From Cymbomonas tetramitiformis (Eukaryota; Chlorophyta; Pyramimonadophyceae; Pyramimonadales; Pyramimonadaceae), in the NCBI GenBank assembly GCA_001247695.2, contig LGRX02003615.1:1-64000 (forward strand): a DNA stretch of 64,000 nt, in the 5' to 3' direction. Numbering within the stretch: the first letter of the stretch is position 1; each line of letters starts with the position of its first letter. The notes under the pieces were generated by a model, which saw only the letters and a list, made by a program, of their open reading frames with translations, searched no databases and was not told the origin of the DNA. Made by a program: the position numbers and the translations under genes. Positions 37,662 through 46,016 of the stretch are shown one piece after another.

Positions 37662-39845
37662 ATGGATACGCCACAAAAGCCACGTACTCGCGCTAGAGCG
37701 CGTAAGTTAGCGACAAGTTTCGATGATGTTGGTGCCTTGAATGCAGCCACGCCCACTACTCCACATTTGGATTCGGCTGCGTCGGAGGCTTCGACTGCGG
37801 CAGCCACTCTCGTGCATCGGCTGCGCAGAGATTCTTTTGACGTTCAGAGTTCAAAAACAGCAGCGACAAAAGTACTGGGCGACAAGATCGCAAAATTCCG
37901 TGGGGACGAAACATCGGCTTCGGACATTTTTTCTCAATTGGTATCCGAGCTTCAGCAACTTTTCACATTGCAGTCGACGGCATTCGCACCCCTGTTTGAC
38001 CTGACTGCTGCTGACACCCCTGTTCTGCCTGCTGCAAATGAACTTCTGTACTCTGTGCTGCTGCTGCTGACTGCGCCAGGGTCTCCTGCCCGTAATTGGG
38101 TAGAGGCTTCTGGTGCGGATGTTCCTGCTGATGGCAAACGCGCCACCCTGGAGGTGGTGCGTATGCTTGCTGACGCGTCGACTCCGTTCGACGCTCTGAC
38201 TGAGCTGCTTGAAGTGAGGATTTCTGACGAGTGTGACCCTGATGCGGGGATTCGCCTCTTCAACAGCTGTCTTCGGGATGCACAGCGTCTGACGACGCTG
38301 CCCGAAGACGCTGTTAAAAGGCAATTCCTCTCTGCCCTGTCTGGGCCGGCTTACGCCACGCTGGTTGACTCGTTTGCTCGAGCTGACCAGCGTGCGGCTG
38401 TGAGTCTGCTCACCCTGCAGGCGCGCGTGCGCGAGCAGTACCGCTGCGGGCGGCTCTCGGGCAAGCGCACTGCAGGGCGCCCCATGTCTGTCGCATCTTG
38501 CACCACTGACACTGGCCTGGCTTCGGCCATTGATCGGCTCAGTGCTCAGTTGGTCAAGTTGCAGCGGGATGTGGATTCCCTTAAGAGGGGTGGCTCCAAG
38601 CCGCCCCCTGGGAAGCACACTCCGCGCAACTTCCACCGACCTGGAGTGCAACCGCTTGCTCACTCCGCCTCTCCGGAGGTGGCTTTTGACAAGCGGTCTG
38701 GCACCTTTGTCCCAGCGTGCAGGCACGAGAAGTGCCGCGCCGTTGGGTCAAAGCATTGGCTGAGTGAGTGTCCTCACAAGGACACTCACCCATTGTCCAT
38801 CTCGGCATCCTACTGCCAAGCCGTCGAGTCTTATGACTCCGACGTGCTTGCCCTTCGTTTTCAGCGGTACTATGACGCTGGGGATGAGGGGTCCATGGAG
38901 CACTTGTGTGCTCTCGTGGGGCAACCTGAAATCTGTGAGCTGTCTGCGCATTCCTTTGCTCCGGAGCCTACGGCTCTGCAGCAGTTCAAGGATGCTGCTG
39001 CTTCTGCTGAGTCTGCACCTGCTGAGCATCTTCCCATTGGCCGTGTTGCGTTTGCTGCGGTCAGCGGTCCGCTTGCTGGTGGTGTCGCTGAGCCGACCAC
39101 TGACAAGCAGCTGCTGCCGAAGGCCTCTGCACCTGTGCATTGTGAGCCGGTTGACTTGCATGAGGTCAGCCGTGCCGCCTTTGTGCCGCCGACTGCCTCT
39201 CTGGCTCTCGGCCCGATGGCTCCTGCTGACAGCTCCTTCAAAACATTCAACACTGTCCACCCTGACTGGTTTGACATTGACCCTGAGCCTGTTGAGGTGT
39301 GTGATTCCGATGATGATGGGGAGGGCTCCGACTACCCTCCTGGTGTCTGCCTGACTGAAATTGAGGGGGGTGCACCGCCGACGGCTGCAGCATTTCGGCG
39401 GTTCGGAGTCCCCAGAGGCTCAAGGCCATTTGGCATCGGTGAGTTTGCGCTCACTCTTTTCATGGTGGCTACGTTTCTCTTCAGTGCTACGGCGATGCCG
39501 ACCCTCGTGGTCGGCGGTGGTGTCAGGGGCCTGGTTGAGCCCGGAGCCACCTACGGCTACGGTGCAGTTCATCCCGGTGATGCATTACTGGATTCTCTTT
39601 GCCCGCCTGTGGTTACTACTGGTTCGTCATTGCCGCCGCGGGATGTGGCACCGTTCTTTTCTCAATCGACCTCAGCGGCTTTGCAATCTGATGATTTTGC
39701 CACTCCACTCTGGGATCCGCCTGACCCACTTGGGTCTGGTGGTGTCAACATTTATGGTGTCTCGTCTCAACTTACTTCGGATGTTTTCCTGCCTTGGAAT
39801 CCGTCAGCTGAACTCGGCTATGCCGACCGGCCTTACAGTGGCTAG
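37662..39845 (+). CDS. Gag-like protein with zinc knuckle and C-terminal hydrophobic segment
   Basis: The frame is open from 37356, but ATG 37662 (MDTPQKPRTRARARK) is the likely start, giving 727 residues. The basic N-terminus is followed by a helical capsid-like region (ANELLYSVLLLLTAPGS, then DGKRATLEVV) resembling the Gag at 29194, a coiled-coil segment, and a knuckle CRHEKCRAVGSKHWLSEC (residues about 353-370). An acidic, Ala/Pro-rich region follows, then a strongly hydrophobic stretch IGEFALTLFMVATFLFSATA (about 592-611), unusual for a Gag and perhaps a membrane anchor. It would package element RNA, with enzymes supplied by another element. Confidence 0.8.
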   Translation: MDTPQKPRTRARARKLATSFDDVGALNAATPTTPHLDSAASEASTAAATLVHRLRRDSFDVQSSKTAATKVLGDKIAKFRGDETSASDIFSQLVSELQQLFTLQSTAFAPLFDLTAADTPVLPAANELLYSVLLLLTAPGSPARNWVEASGADVPADGKRATLEVVRMLADASTPFDALTELLEVRISDECDPDAGIRLFNSCLRDAQRLTTLPEDAVKRQFLSALSGPAYATLVDSFARADQRAAVSLLTLQARVREQYRCGRLSGKRTAGRPMSVASCTTDTGLASAIDRLSAQLVKLQRDVDSLKRGGSKPPPGKHTPRNFHRPGVQPLAHSASPEVAFDKRSGTFVPACRHEKCRAVGSKHWLSECPHKDTHPLSISASYCQAVESYDSDVLALRFQRYYDAGDEGSMEHLCALVGQPEICELSAHSFAPEPTALQQFKDAAASAESAPAEHLPIGRVAFAAVSGPLAGGVAEPTTDKQLLPKASAPVHCEPVDLHEVSRAAFVPPTASLALGPMAPADSSFKTFNTVHPDWFDIDPEPVEVCDSDDDGEGSDYPPGVCLTEIEGGAPPTAAAFRRFGVPRGSRPFGIGEFALTLFMVATFLFSATAMPTLVVGGGVRGLVEPGATYGYGAVHPGDALLDSLCPPVVTTGSSLPPRDVAPFFSQSTSAALQSDDFATPLWDPPDPLGSGGVNIYGVSSQLTSDVFLPWNPSAELGYADRPYSG

Positions 39846-40028
39846 AGTCTGCTTATTTCCAAACCTGGAGGTGTGATTAGCCTTAGCCGCAGTGGTGGGT
39901 TGTGCCGGGACAAGTCCCCGGGCACCCAGCTAGAAGTATATATGTTTCCAGTGAAGTGCTGTTTGTTATCTGTTTAGTTAGCTCCGCTTGCCTAGCCCTA
40001 TTGGCTACAGTCACAGCTCCGGGTGGTG

Positions 40029-40267
40029 TGCTGGACTTTAGGTTCAGGGTTATTATTATGGGCTCTGATAGCCCCTAGCCGGACCTGTCTCTGATCGGAA
40101 CCGTGACTCCGCTAGTAGCTAGGATGACAGTACAGTAGTACTGTACTGTCAGTCATTACTTCGTATTATCCGGGTTTGATTCCGAGATGCATGATAAAAG
40201 CACTCGGCCGGACCGTTTATGAGAGCTTAGCCAGTTTGTTTTACCGAGCGGAACACCTGTTCTCGCA
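40029..40267 (+). repeat. 3' LTR
   Basis: 239 bp, near-identical to the 5' LTR. Followed by the TAAAC target duplication and the continuation of the copy C MCP gene. Confidence 0.93.
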
Positions 40268-41009
40268 TAAACACCATTTGAAAATGTAATTGTTTCAATT
40301 GTAAAATGCAAATCTTGTAATTCCCAAGAAGCATTTGCAGCAAGTTGTGCCGCCCCAGTTCCAGCAAATCCATTTCCAGCTCCTAATGATTTTTGGTATG
40401 CCCCTAAAACTTCAGGACCGTGCATATAAAATCGTATTTGTATACTTGGTAATAATGCTGTATCAATATAGTCTGGACTTGCTTCGCCTATAAATTGTAA
40501 AAAGTTGTTTAATATATATGGTCGTAATTCTGTATAATAGTTATCAGTATTTACATTTATTTCTTGATTTTTAAAACTCTTTGATACGAAACTTCTTTAT
40601 TTAACGTTGTATTTATATTATCCAACACAGTTGAAACCGTTGAATATTGTTGCATACCACTCGAAATTTGAATTCCCCCGCTGTAAATTTCTACCCTTTG
40701 AATGAATTTTTCTATACCGTTTGGCAAAGTCGTAATCACTGCATCAGGTTGTTCCGGTGCTGCTGTCACACAAGCAAGATTGGTTTCATTAGCACGACCT
40801 TGACAATGCAAACTTAGGCTTTTCATATTTATTAAAGAGTTCACAGGTAAATTTAAAGTTATCACACCATAAGGACCTACGGTTGTCAAATTTGTTGTTT
40901 CTAATCTGTAATAGTTGGTTGAATATCCGTTTAATTTTTGAAGACCAAATGCAAGGCTATAAGGTAAAGACATTTTCTATAATATAATAAATAATAAATA
41001 ATAAATTGT

Positions 41010-41160
41010 TCATTGAGAATACTCTTTTAATTTCAAAGAAATTGCAAAATTAATGGATTGTTCTGTACCATTTTTTGACAAGGCTGTTGGAATTAATCTA
41101 GATTTATTGTCAGTTATTGAAATTCGTAATTGAGAAAATTGTGAAGCTTGTACATCTATA
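41010..41160 (-). pseudogene. penton-like protein C-terminus, copy C
   Basis: The last 49 codons, from IDVQASQFSQLRISITDNKS to LKLKEYSQ and stop at 41010-41012, lie upstream of the copy C MCP as in the other copies. At 41160 the sequence changes abruptly to a 180-bp satellite, so the rest is missing. Confidence 0.85.
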
Positions 41161-41622
41161 CCAACCCCCAAATCCCTTTAGGCATCTCAAAACAAACCCC
41201 CATAGGTATGCATAACTCAAAGTAATATGCATAAGGAACCCTTCGATAAAGTCCGCACCTCCATCGCGGTTTCATGGCTAAAGATTTGGGTGTGTCACAC
41301 TTCACAAATCTATACCGCAATCGCGCCTGCAAGCATATTGCACCCCAAATACCTTTTGGACATCTCCAAACATCCTCCCATACGTTCGAAAAACGCAAAG
41401 TACTGAGCATAACGAACCACTGGAAAAAATCCGCACCTCCATCCCTGTCCCACAACTCAAGTTATAGTCGTGTCTAATGCGCCCATTATATACCGCAGTA
41501 GCGCCTGCACGCATATTGCACCCCAAATACGTTTCAGGCATCTCCAAACATCCCGCCATACGTTCGAAAAACGCAAAGTACTGAGCATAACGAACCACTG
41601 AAAAAAAATCCGCACCTCCATC
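41161..41622. repeat. about 180-bp satellite, 2.5 units
   Basis: GGCATCTCAAAACA, GGACATCTCCAAACATC and GGCATCTCCAAACATC recur at about 41178, 41357 and 41537, with CGTTCGAAAAACGCAAAGTA between. It is unrelated to the 610-bp satellite. It separates copy C from the likely terminus of copy B. Confidence 0.85.
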
Positions 41623-41902
41623 AGTAGTATACTACCGATTATAACGCCCCCCCAAAACCCTAAAGACGATAATAAATGATTAATAAATACAAGAGAAACC
41701 CCTAAAGAAATAATTACGTAATAAATAGGGAATAAATTACGTGATTAAATGTGAGTACGATAAAAAATAGATAAAAAATCTACAATAAAAAATAAATTAA
41801 AAAATCTACAATAAAAAGATAAAGATAAAATTGAAAGTAAATAAAAAGTAAATTAATTAATGTTTCAATAAGATATATGTTAATTGTTCTTAAATCATTT
41901 AT
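41623..41902. other. terminal region of copy B
   Basis: The terminal 17-mer is followed by a C-run, AAAACCCTAAAGAC, and AT-rich short repeats (AATAAATTACG, AAAAATCTACAATAAAAA) up to the first gene. No coding sequence. Confidence 0.65.
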
Positions 41903-42256
41903 TCATGGAAGTTTAATAAGTCTTTGAATTAATTCTCTTTTATTACCACTCACTTTGACTTTGTTTATTTTACATTCATTTTTCAATTGTGAAAGGTTAT
42001 ATGTTTTGATGTTGGTGATATGATTCTCAACGCTTGTTATAGTTAAAAATCGATTATTCGATAATAACCCATCATCTTGTATATTGTTCATATATACAAC
42101 AATTCTGAATAATTTAAAATTCGGAGGTTTTGTCGATGGTTTATGTTCCATCCATGTTTTCATATGGTCTAATACATCTTTCATTTCAAGTTGATGTTTC
42201 ATCAAGTAAATCTTTTCTTGAAGTTCACAAGGAAGATGATTAAATGTAGTAGTCAT
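41903..42256 (-). CDS. SAP-domain protein with F-box-like N-terminus (117 aa)
   Basis: Intact, ATG 42256. The C-terminal 32 residues match a SAP DNA-binding helix pair (NLSQLKNECKINKVKVSGNK, then RELIQRLIK). The N-terminus FNHLPCELQEKIYLMK resembles the LP-x-E-L-x-x-K-I start of viral F-box-like motifs. The middle is not recognised. SAP domains bind AT-rich DNA, so a role on viral or host chromatin is plausible. It is the outermost gene of copy B and shares a 40-base upstream element with the next gene. Confidence 0.7.
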   Translation of the reverse strand: MTTTFNHLPCELQEKIYLMKHQLEMKDVLDHMKTWMEHKPSTKPPNFKLFRIVVYMNNIQDDGLLSNNRFLTITSVENHITNIKTYNLSQLKNECKINKVKVSGNKRELIQRLIKLP

Positions 42257-42298
42257 TCTTGCTTTGTTTACCCTATTGAGTTACAATCTTTAAGTGGA
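42257..42298 (-). promoter_or_regulatory. duplicated upstream element (SAP gene copy)
   Basis: On the minus strand: CACTTAAAGATTGTAACTC, then GGGTAAACAAAGCAAGA directly before ATG. It is nearly identical to 42889-42930 before the neighbouring gene. It lacks the TATATAATG context of the structural genes, so it may define another expression class. Confidence 0.6.
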
Positions 42299-42309
42299 AT
42301 GTTTTAAAT

Positions 42310-42888
42310 TTATTCTACATCACTTTCTTCATCATCATCTTCTATGCTTCTAATTATTAAGGCACATCCTAAAGCTTCTTGAATATCATCCATGGATAAA
42401 CAAGTATAGTGCAAATTCAACTTCATTATATGATATAATTTATCTTTATTAAATTCAATGTCTTCACAATATTTGATGATATCTTCAAGTGATGCATTTC
42501 CATAATTAAAGACCTCTCTTATTCTCCACTTGTTGTCCACATGTTCACACAATTTCCCAACTTTTGACGTAGTCATATTATCTAATTTGTTTCTTACATC
42601 ACTCATATAATATTTAAAATCCATCAATATTTGTATACGGTATTCTTTTTTGGCCTCATCACAATCACACATACCACAATCTTCACATGTTGATTTATGA
42701 CAAAACATACAATCATGCCATTCAAGATAATCGAAAATCAAATCACACCACATATCGGTTATTGAATCATCTTCACCTAAAAATTCCGAAACATCTTTAA
42801 TGAGTTTACACTCTTCACAACATAATTTATGAATAGTGGGGTCTTGTTCACACTTGTCATATTGTGAGATTTTGTTGATGGTAGTCAT
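42310..42888 (-). CDS. Cys-rich hypothetical viral protein (192 aa)
   Basis: Intact, ATG 42888. The N-terminal half has many paired Cys/His (LCCEECKLIKD, DCMFCHKSTCEDCGMCDCDE), suggesting one or more zinc sites. The C-terminal half includes CLSMDDIQEALGCALII, shared with the protein at 17765-18256, and ends in an acidic tail. No family was recognised. Neighbours are the SAP gene and a small virion gene on the same strand. Confidence 0.7.
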   Translation of the reverse strand: MTTINKISQYDKCEQDPTIHKLCCEECKLIKDVSEFLGEDDSITDMWCDLIFDYLEWHDCMFCHKSTCEDCGMCDCDEAKKEYRIQILMDFKYYMSDVRNKLDNMTTSKVGKLCEHVDNKWRIREVFNYGNASLEDIIKYCEDIEFNKDKLYHIMKLNLHYTCLSMDDIQEALGCALIIRSIEDDDEESDVE

Positions 42889-42930
42889 TCTTGCTTTGTT
42901 TACACTACCGAGTTACACTCTTTAAGTGGA
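42889..42930 (-). promoter_or_regulatory. duplicated upstream element (Cys-rich gene copy)
   Basis: On the minus strand: CACTTAAAGAGTGTAACTC, then GTGTAAACAAAGCAAGA directly before ATGACTAC. It matches 42257-42298 in about nine of ten positions, including the first codons. Confidence 0.6.
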
Positions 42931-42946
42931 TTTTATTTCTTTTGAG

Positions 42947-42983
42947 GTTTTTTGTCCCCCTGAAAAAACCGAAGAAATTTATT
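42947..42983 (-). terminator. conserved 3' hairpin, copy B
   Basis: On the minus strand ATAAATTTCTTCGGTTTTTT then CAGGGGGACAAAAAACC. An 8-bp stem GGTTTTTT/AAAAAACC encloses a 9-base loop. It lies directly after the stop of the small virion gene, as in copy A. Confidence 0.6.
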
Positions 42984-42984
42984 A

Positions 42985-45476
42985 CTAAATATACGGTATA
43001 CGTATCAATTCCAATACAAAACGTAAAGTGTTATTTGCAAATTGTTCACCGGAAATGTCCGTTATTCTTAACTCAACTTCGTCATCAGCTTCAATATAAT
43101 TTACACTTGAATTTAATGTAAATCTTTTTGCTTTTGTGGTATTGACCGTTATCGTTGAACATCTCAAAAGATATTCCGTACCAATCTTTGGTTGAATTGA
43201 AGTATCGGCGTGTGTTATCTTGAACTTGATATCGTCTGTACCATCAGTAGCTATAGTAGCAAAATCCAAGTAAATAATGAAACTATCATTAGGAAATTGA
43301 ATGGTTCGTATATTTTCATTTCCGGGTGCTGAAAGCGTAGTTACTCTTGAAATTTCTTCATAGTTCAATTCTTTATTTACTTTCAAAATATTTATATCCG
43401 CGACAGGAGTTTGAACAATATCAGCTTTTATTAAATTAGCGGTACCTGGTCCTTTTTGTCGCACCACTGGTCATTTTTGTCGCTGTCGCAGAATATTCTT
43501 TTGTCGCGAGACCACCGCACAGAATCTTCTCAAAAAAACAGTGAATTCTGTTCGTTCCCTTAAAGGGGTAAAGCAGGTTTTCAGAAAATAAATGGAGACA
43601 TGAATTCGACATCGTCGTTCGAACAGTGTCAAGGTGCCCCAAAAATTTTCGCCATCCAAAATTTTAAACTTCAGGTTGTCGCAACTGTCTGTCAACCGAC
43701 GGATCGGACCTTCGACCGACCGCTAGATCAGTCAAAATGAAATCTGACTCGGAAACCGAATCTAAATTTTGTCGCAAGCATGTAGAAGATACAGCAGCCC
43801 TCCGTCGACTGTTTACTTACCGACGGATCAAACCGTCGAACGACCGCTCGATCAGGAAAAAATGAAATCCGCATCGGAAACCGAATCTAGTTTGTGTCGC
43901 TAGGATGTCGAAGATACAGCAGCCCTCCAGTCGACTGTTTGTCGACCGAACGATCTAACCGTCGACAGACCGCCCGATCAGTAAAAATACAGAAATCCGC
44001 TCGATCGATCAGAAATCCGCATCGGAAATCGAATCTTGGGGCTGTCACAAGAAGTGTCGCAAGACTGTCGCAAGGATCTAGGATGTAGAAGATCCAGTAC
44101 AGCAGCCCTCCAGAGTCCAGTCGACTGTTTTCCGACCGCGTGTCCGCGTCACAGTCCGCGTCACGGTCCCATCCCATCTTCCCAAGGTCACCGTCACCAC
44201 ATCTTGAACAACTACAGTATCCTTTAATCTTAAGCGACCGACAACCTGTATTGTAATTACCAGGCGCCGACAACGACCAACCGACCTCCGCGGCGTATTG
44301 ATGTTCTTCGTTTGTTTTTTTGTTTGACTATTTTAGTTTCTGACTAGCGCACTGTTCCCTACAGTGTTGTTTACTCCGCCCTTTTTTGTACTTTGTTTCT
44401 GCGCTGGGATTGCGCCCTTGGAGCCCCTAGACATTTTTCTTGTCCCCAACACGCATGCCTTGTATAGCGCGCTGTTCTTTTTGCAGGATCTAGTGCGTTG
44501 AACGAAGGCAACAGAAAACTTGGCTGCTAGCTCCCTTTTAGCATTTCGGTTTGATTTCGTTGGCAGTGCTTGAATTCCGTCCGCCGGGAATCTTGCACGC
44601 CGACTCCCATCTCTGCTCTTTAGCGTGCAGTTATTTGCAGAATCTCGTGCGCTGTCGGTGACTGACGCATTGCCTCCCTTTCCGGAGTTTGTTTTTACGC
44701 TGGGAGTGCTTGGAGCCCGTTGGGCATCTTGCCTATCGGGTTGGGTTCGATTCCCAACACCTCTGCTGACTGGCGCGCTGTTTTTTTGCAGGTTAGCATG
44801 CGTTTTCGGCGTCAACATTGCTGTCTTTTTTTATTTTCGTGCGTTGCTGTTACGATGTGCATGCTATTGTTTTGACTATCCTAAATTGTACTTATTTACA
44901 GATCTGTGCCTGCAGGAACTCTGCGATTTTTGGCCGTCTGTAGCACTGGAAGGAGCTGTAGGCAACTCTGCCGATTTCCAAGACTGCTATTGCTTACTTT
45001 AGGATAGATGAACTGTTTTAATTGATTGATCGACACGTAGTTTTTGTTTGCTGTCTCGTTCCATTTACATGCTTTAATATTGTAATAATATTATATGTTA
45101 GAGTATAGCACAATCCTGCTTGCATCCTTCAGTGTCCATGCATTGAATGTGCCTAGATATTGTAATAATAGGCCATGTTTAAACTGTGTCAAATTCCTGT
45201 GTGAAACAATAGACCCGTTATCGACCTGTGTTGTTCACCACGGGTAAGAAAAATTTTCTTAAAATTTTCCTAAATTTTTACGACAAAAATGACCATTTTA
45301 TCATTTTCGTCGCAAGCTGCGACAAAAATGACCGTTTGGTCATTTTCGTCGCAGCCTGCGACAAACGAAAATTCTTGCGACAGCGACAAAAATGACCATC
45401 GGTGCGACAAAAATGACCCGCTACCTAAATTAGCACCTCGGATATCACCTAACATGTTAATTCTAAAAAAATTCAT
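42985..45476 (-). pseudogene. small virion-type beta protein, copy B, split by a MULE-like element
   Basis: The start codon at 45476 overlaps the end of the fibre gene by 14 bases and gives MNFFRINMLGDIRGANL. The frame is interrupted at 45434/43440 by a 1985-bp element with a 9-bp duplication, then continues as IKADIVQTPVADINILKV to stop near 42985. The rest is beta-rich, with IGTEYLLRCSTI and LRFVLELIRIPYI shared with the copy A fragment at 31693. Without the insertion it would be about 165 residues. Confidence 0.82.
43441..45425. mobile_element. MULE-like DNA transposon, non-autonomous (1985 bp)
   Basis: Ends GGTACCTGGTCCTTTTTGTC at left and, in reverse complement, GGTAGCGGGTCATTTTTGTC at right; similarity continues for about 60 bases with GTCATTTTTGTCGC repeats. 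The 9-bp sequence TAAATTAGC lies on both sides (43432-43440 and 45426-45434). Long-ish terminal inverted repeats and 9-bp duplications are typical of Mutator-like elements. The interior has about 127-bp tandem repeats (about 43690-44110) and no transposase frame. Confidence 0.85.
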
Positions 45477-45999
45477 TTGATGGTATAACAGGTTGTTTTC
45501 GAAACTGCAAAGCATACACTGAATCAACTACTGCTTCATCAACCAGTGATGTATTCAAATTAATAAATGAATTACCGGATACTTTTGCTCCAAATAAATC
45601 AATGTTAGTTTTGTTATTTGTAGTATTGTTCATTTCTCCATTGACTCTTGCATTTCCATTGACTAATAAGCCTGCATTTGTATTTACTTGCAAAGTTTCG
45701 CCACTAACAATAACATCATTTGCATTATTTGTAGCATCTCCAGGATTTAATTGAATATATGCTTGACCATTCCCTTTTGAATTTAATAATATGTTTACGT
45801 TCACGGAAGAATCGTCGATTAATCCTTGAGCGTTTTCAAAATATATAAGGTTTCGAACATAAACATCTCCATTAGTTCTTTCTATATTATTATTTCCATT
45901 ATCTGTCCATTTACTTGAACCACCGGTAGGTGCATTTCCATTAACCGTATCACATTGTAAATTTTTACAAACAATAATATCATTTCCAAAAGAAGACAT
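45463..45999 (-). CDS. MSSFGND-family fibre-like protein (178 aa)
   Basis: Intact, ATG 45999. Starts MSSFGNDIIVCKNLQCDTVN, then Gly/Asn/Thr-rich beta sequence with repeated N-x-N and VNGN motifs (GLLVNGNARVNGEMNNTTNN). Such composition is common in trimeric fibre shafts. It ends overlapping the start of the following small virion gene. No copy A counterpart is seen, because copy A is truncated before this position. Confidence 0.72.
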   Translation of the reverse strand: MSSFGNDIIVCKNLQCDTVNGNAPTGGSSKWTDNGNNNIERTNGDVYVRNLIYFENAQGLIDDSSVNVNILLNSKGNGQAYIQLNPGDATNNANDVIVSGETLQVNTNAGLLVNGNARVNGEMNNTTNNKTNIDLFGAKVSGNSFINLNTSLVDEAVVDSVYALQFRKQPVIPSNEFF

Positions 46000-46016
46000 C
46001 TGATATATACATTAAA

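Larger units (their letters stand above)
37032..40267 (+). mobile_element. non-autonomous gag-only LTR retrotransposon (3.2 kb)
   Basis: Terminal direct repeats of 235 and 239 bp start TGCTGGAC and end CTCGCA, giving the usual TG...CA ends. A 5-bp target duplication TAAAC lies at 37027-37031 and 40268-40272. The only long frame is a Gag-like protein; there is no protease, integrase or reverse transcriptase, as in TR-GAG elements mobilised in trans. Near-identical LTRs point to a recent insertion into the already integrated MCP gene of copy C. Confidence 0.93.
36881..40973 (-). pseudogene. mcp: major capsid protein, copy C, split by an LTR element and truncated
   Basis: N-terminus at 40973 (MSLPYSLAFGLQKLNGYSTN). 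One A is missing near 40575 relative to copy A, breaking the frame after about 137 codons. The frame resumes as IQIRFYMHGPEVLGAYQKS to TITFSNGVY, where the LTR element (37032-40267) is inserted. Coding continues on the far side at about 37026 (ERKLREDSFIEVPFKNYF) to STQCLDNLYAV and then stops at the junction with copy A near 36880. Sequence differs from copies A and B throughout, marking a third viral genome. Confidence 0.88.

Noticed and set aside
37851..38726. 291-codon minus-strand frame opposite the Gag-like gene
   Set aside because: Antisense shadow of a GC-rich coding region; Arg/Ser-rich with no domain.
41156..41598. Minus-strand frames in the 180-bp satellite
   Set aside because: The frames repeat the satellite unit and have no independent support.
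43887..44273. 128-codon minus-strand frame in the same element
   Set aside because: It spans the internal tandem repeats and its composition follows them.
44740..44760. GGTTCGATTCC flanked by TTGGG/CCCAA, a tRNA T-arm-like sequence inside the MULE-like element
   Set aside because: No acceptor, D or anticodon arms could be paired around it; at most a captured tRNA fragment or SINE-like B box.
44625..45002. 125-codon plus-strand frame inside the MULE-like element
   Set aside because: Cys/Leu/Phe-rich without recognisable domains and overlapping degenerate repeats; it is not a transposase.
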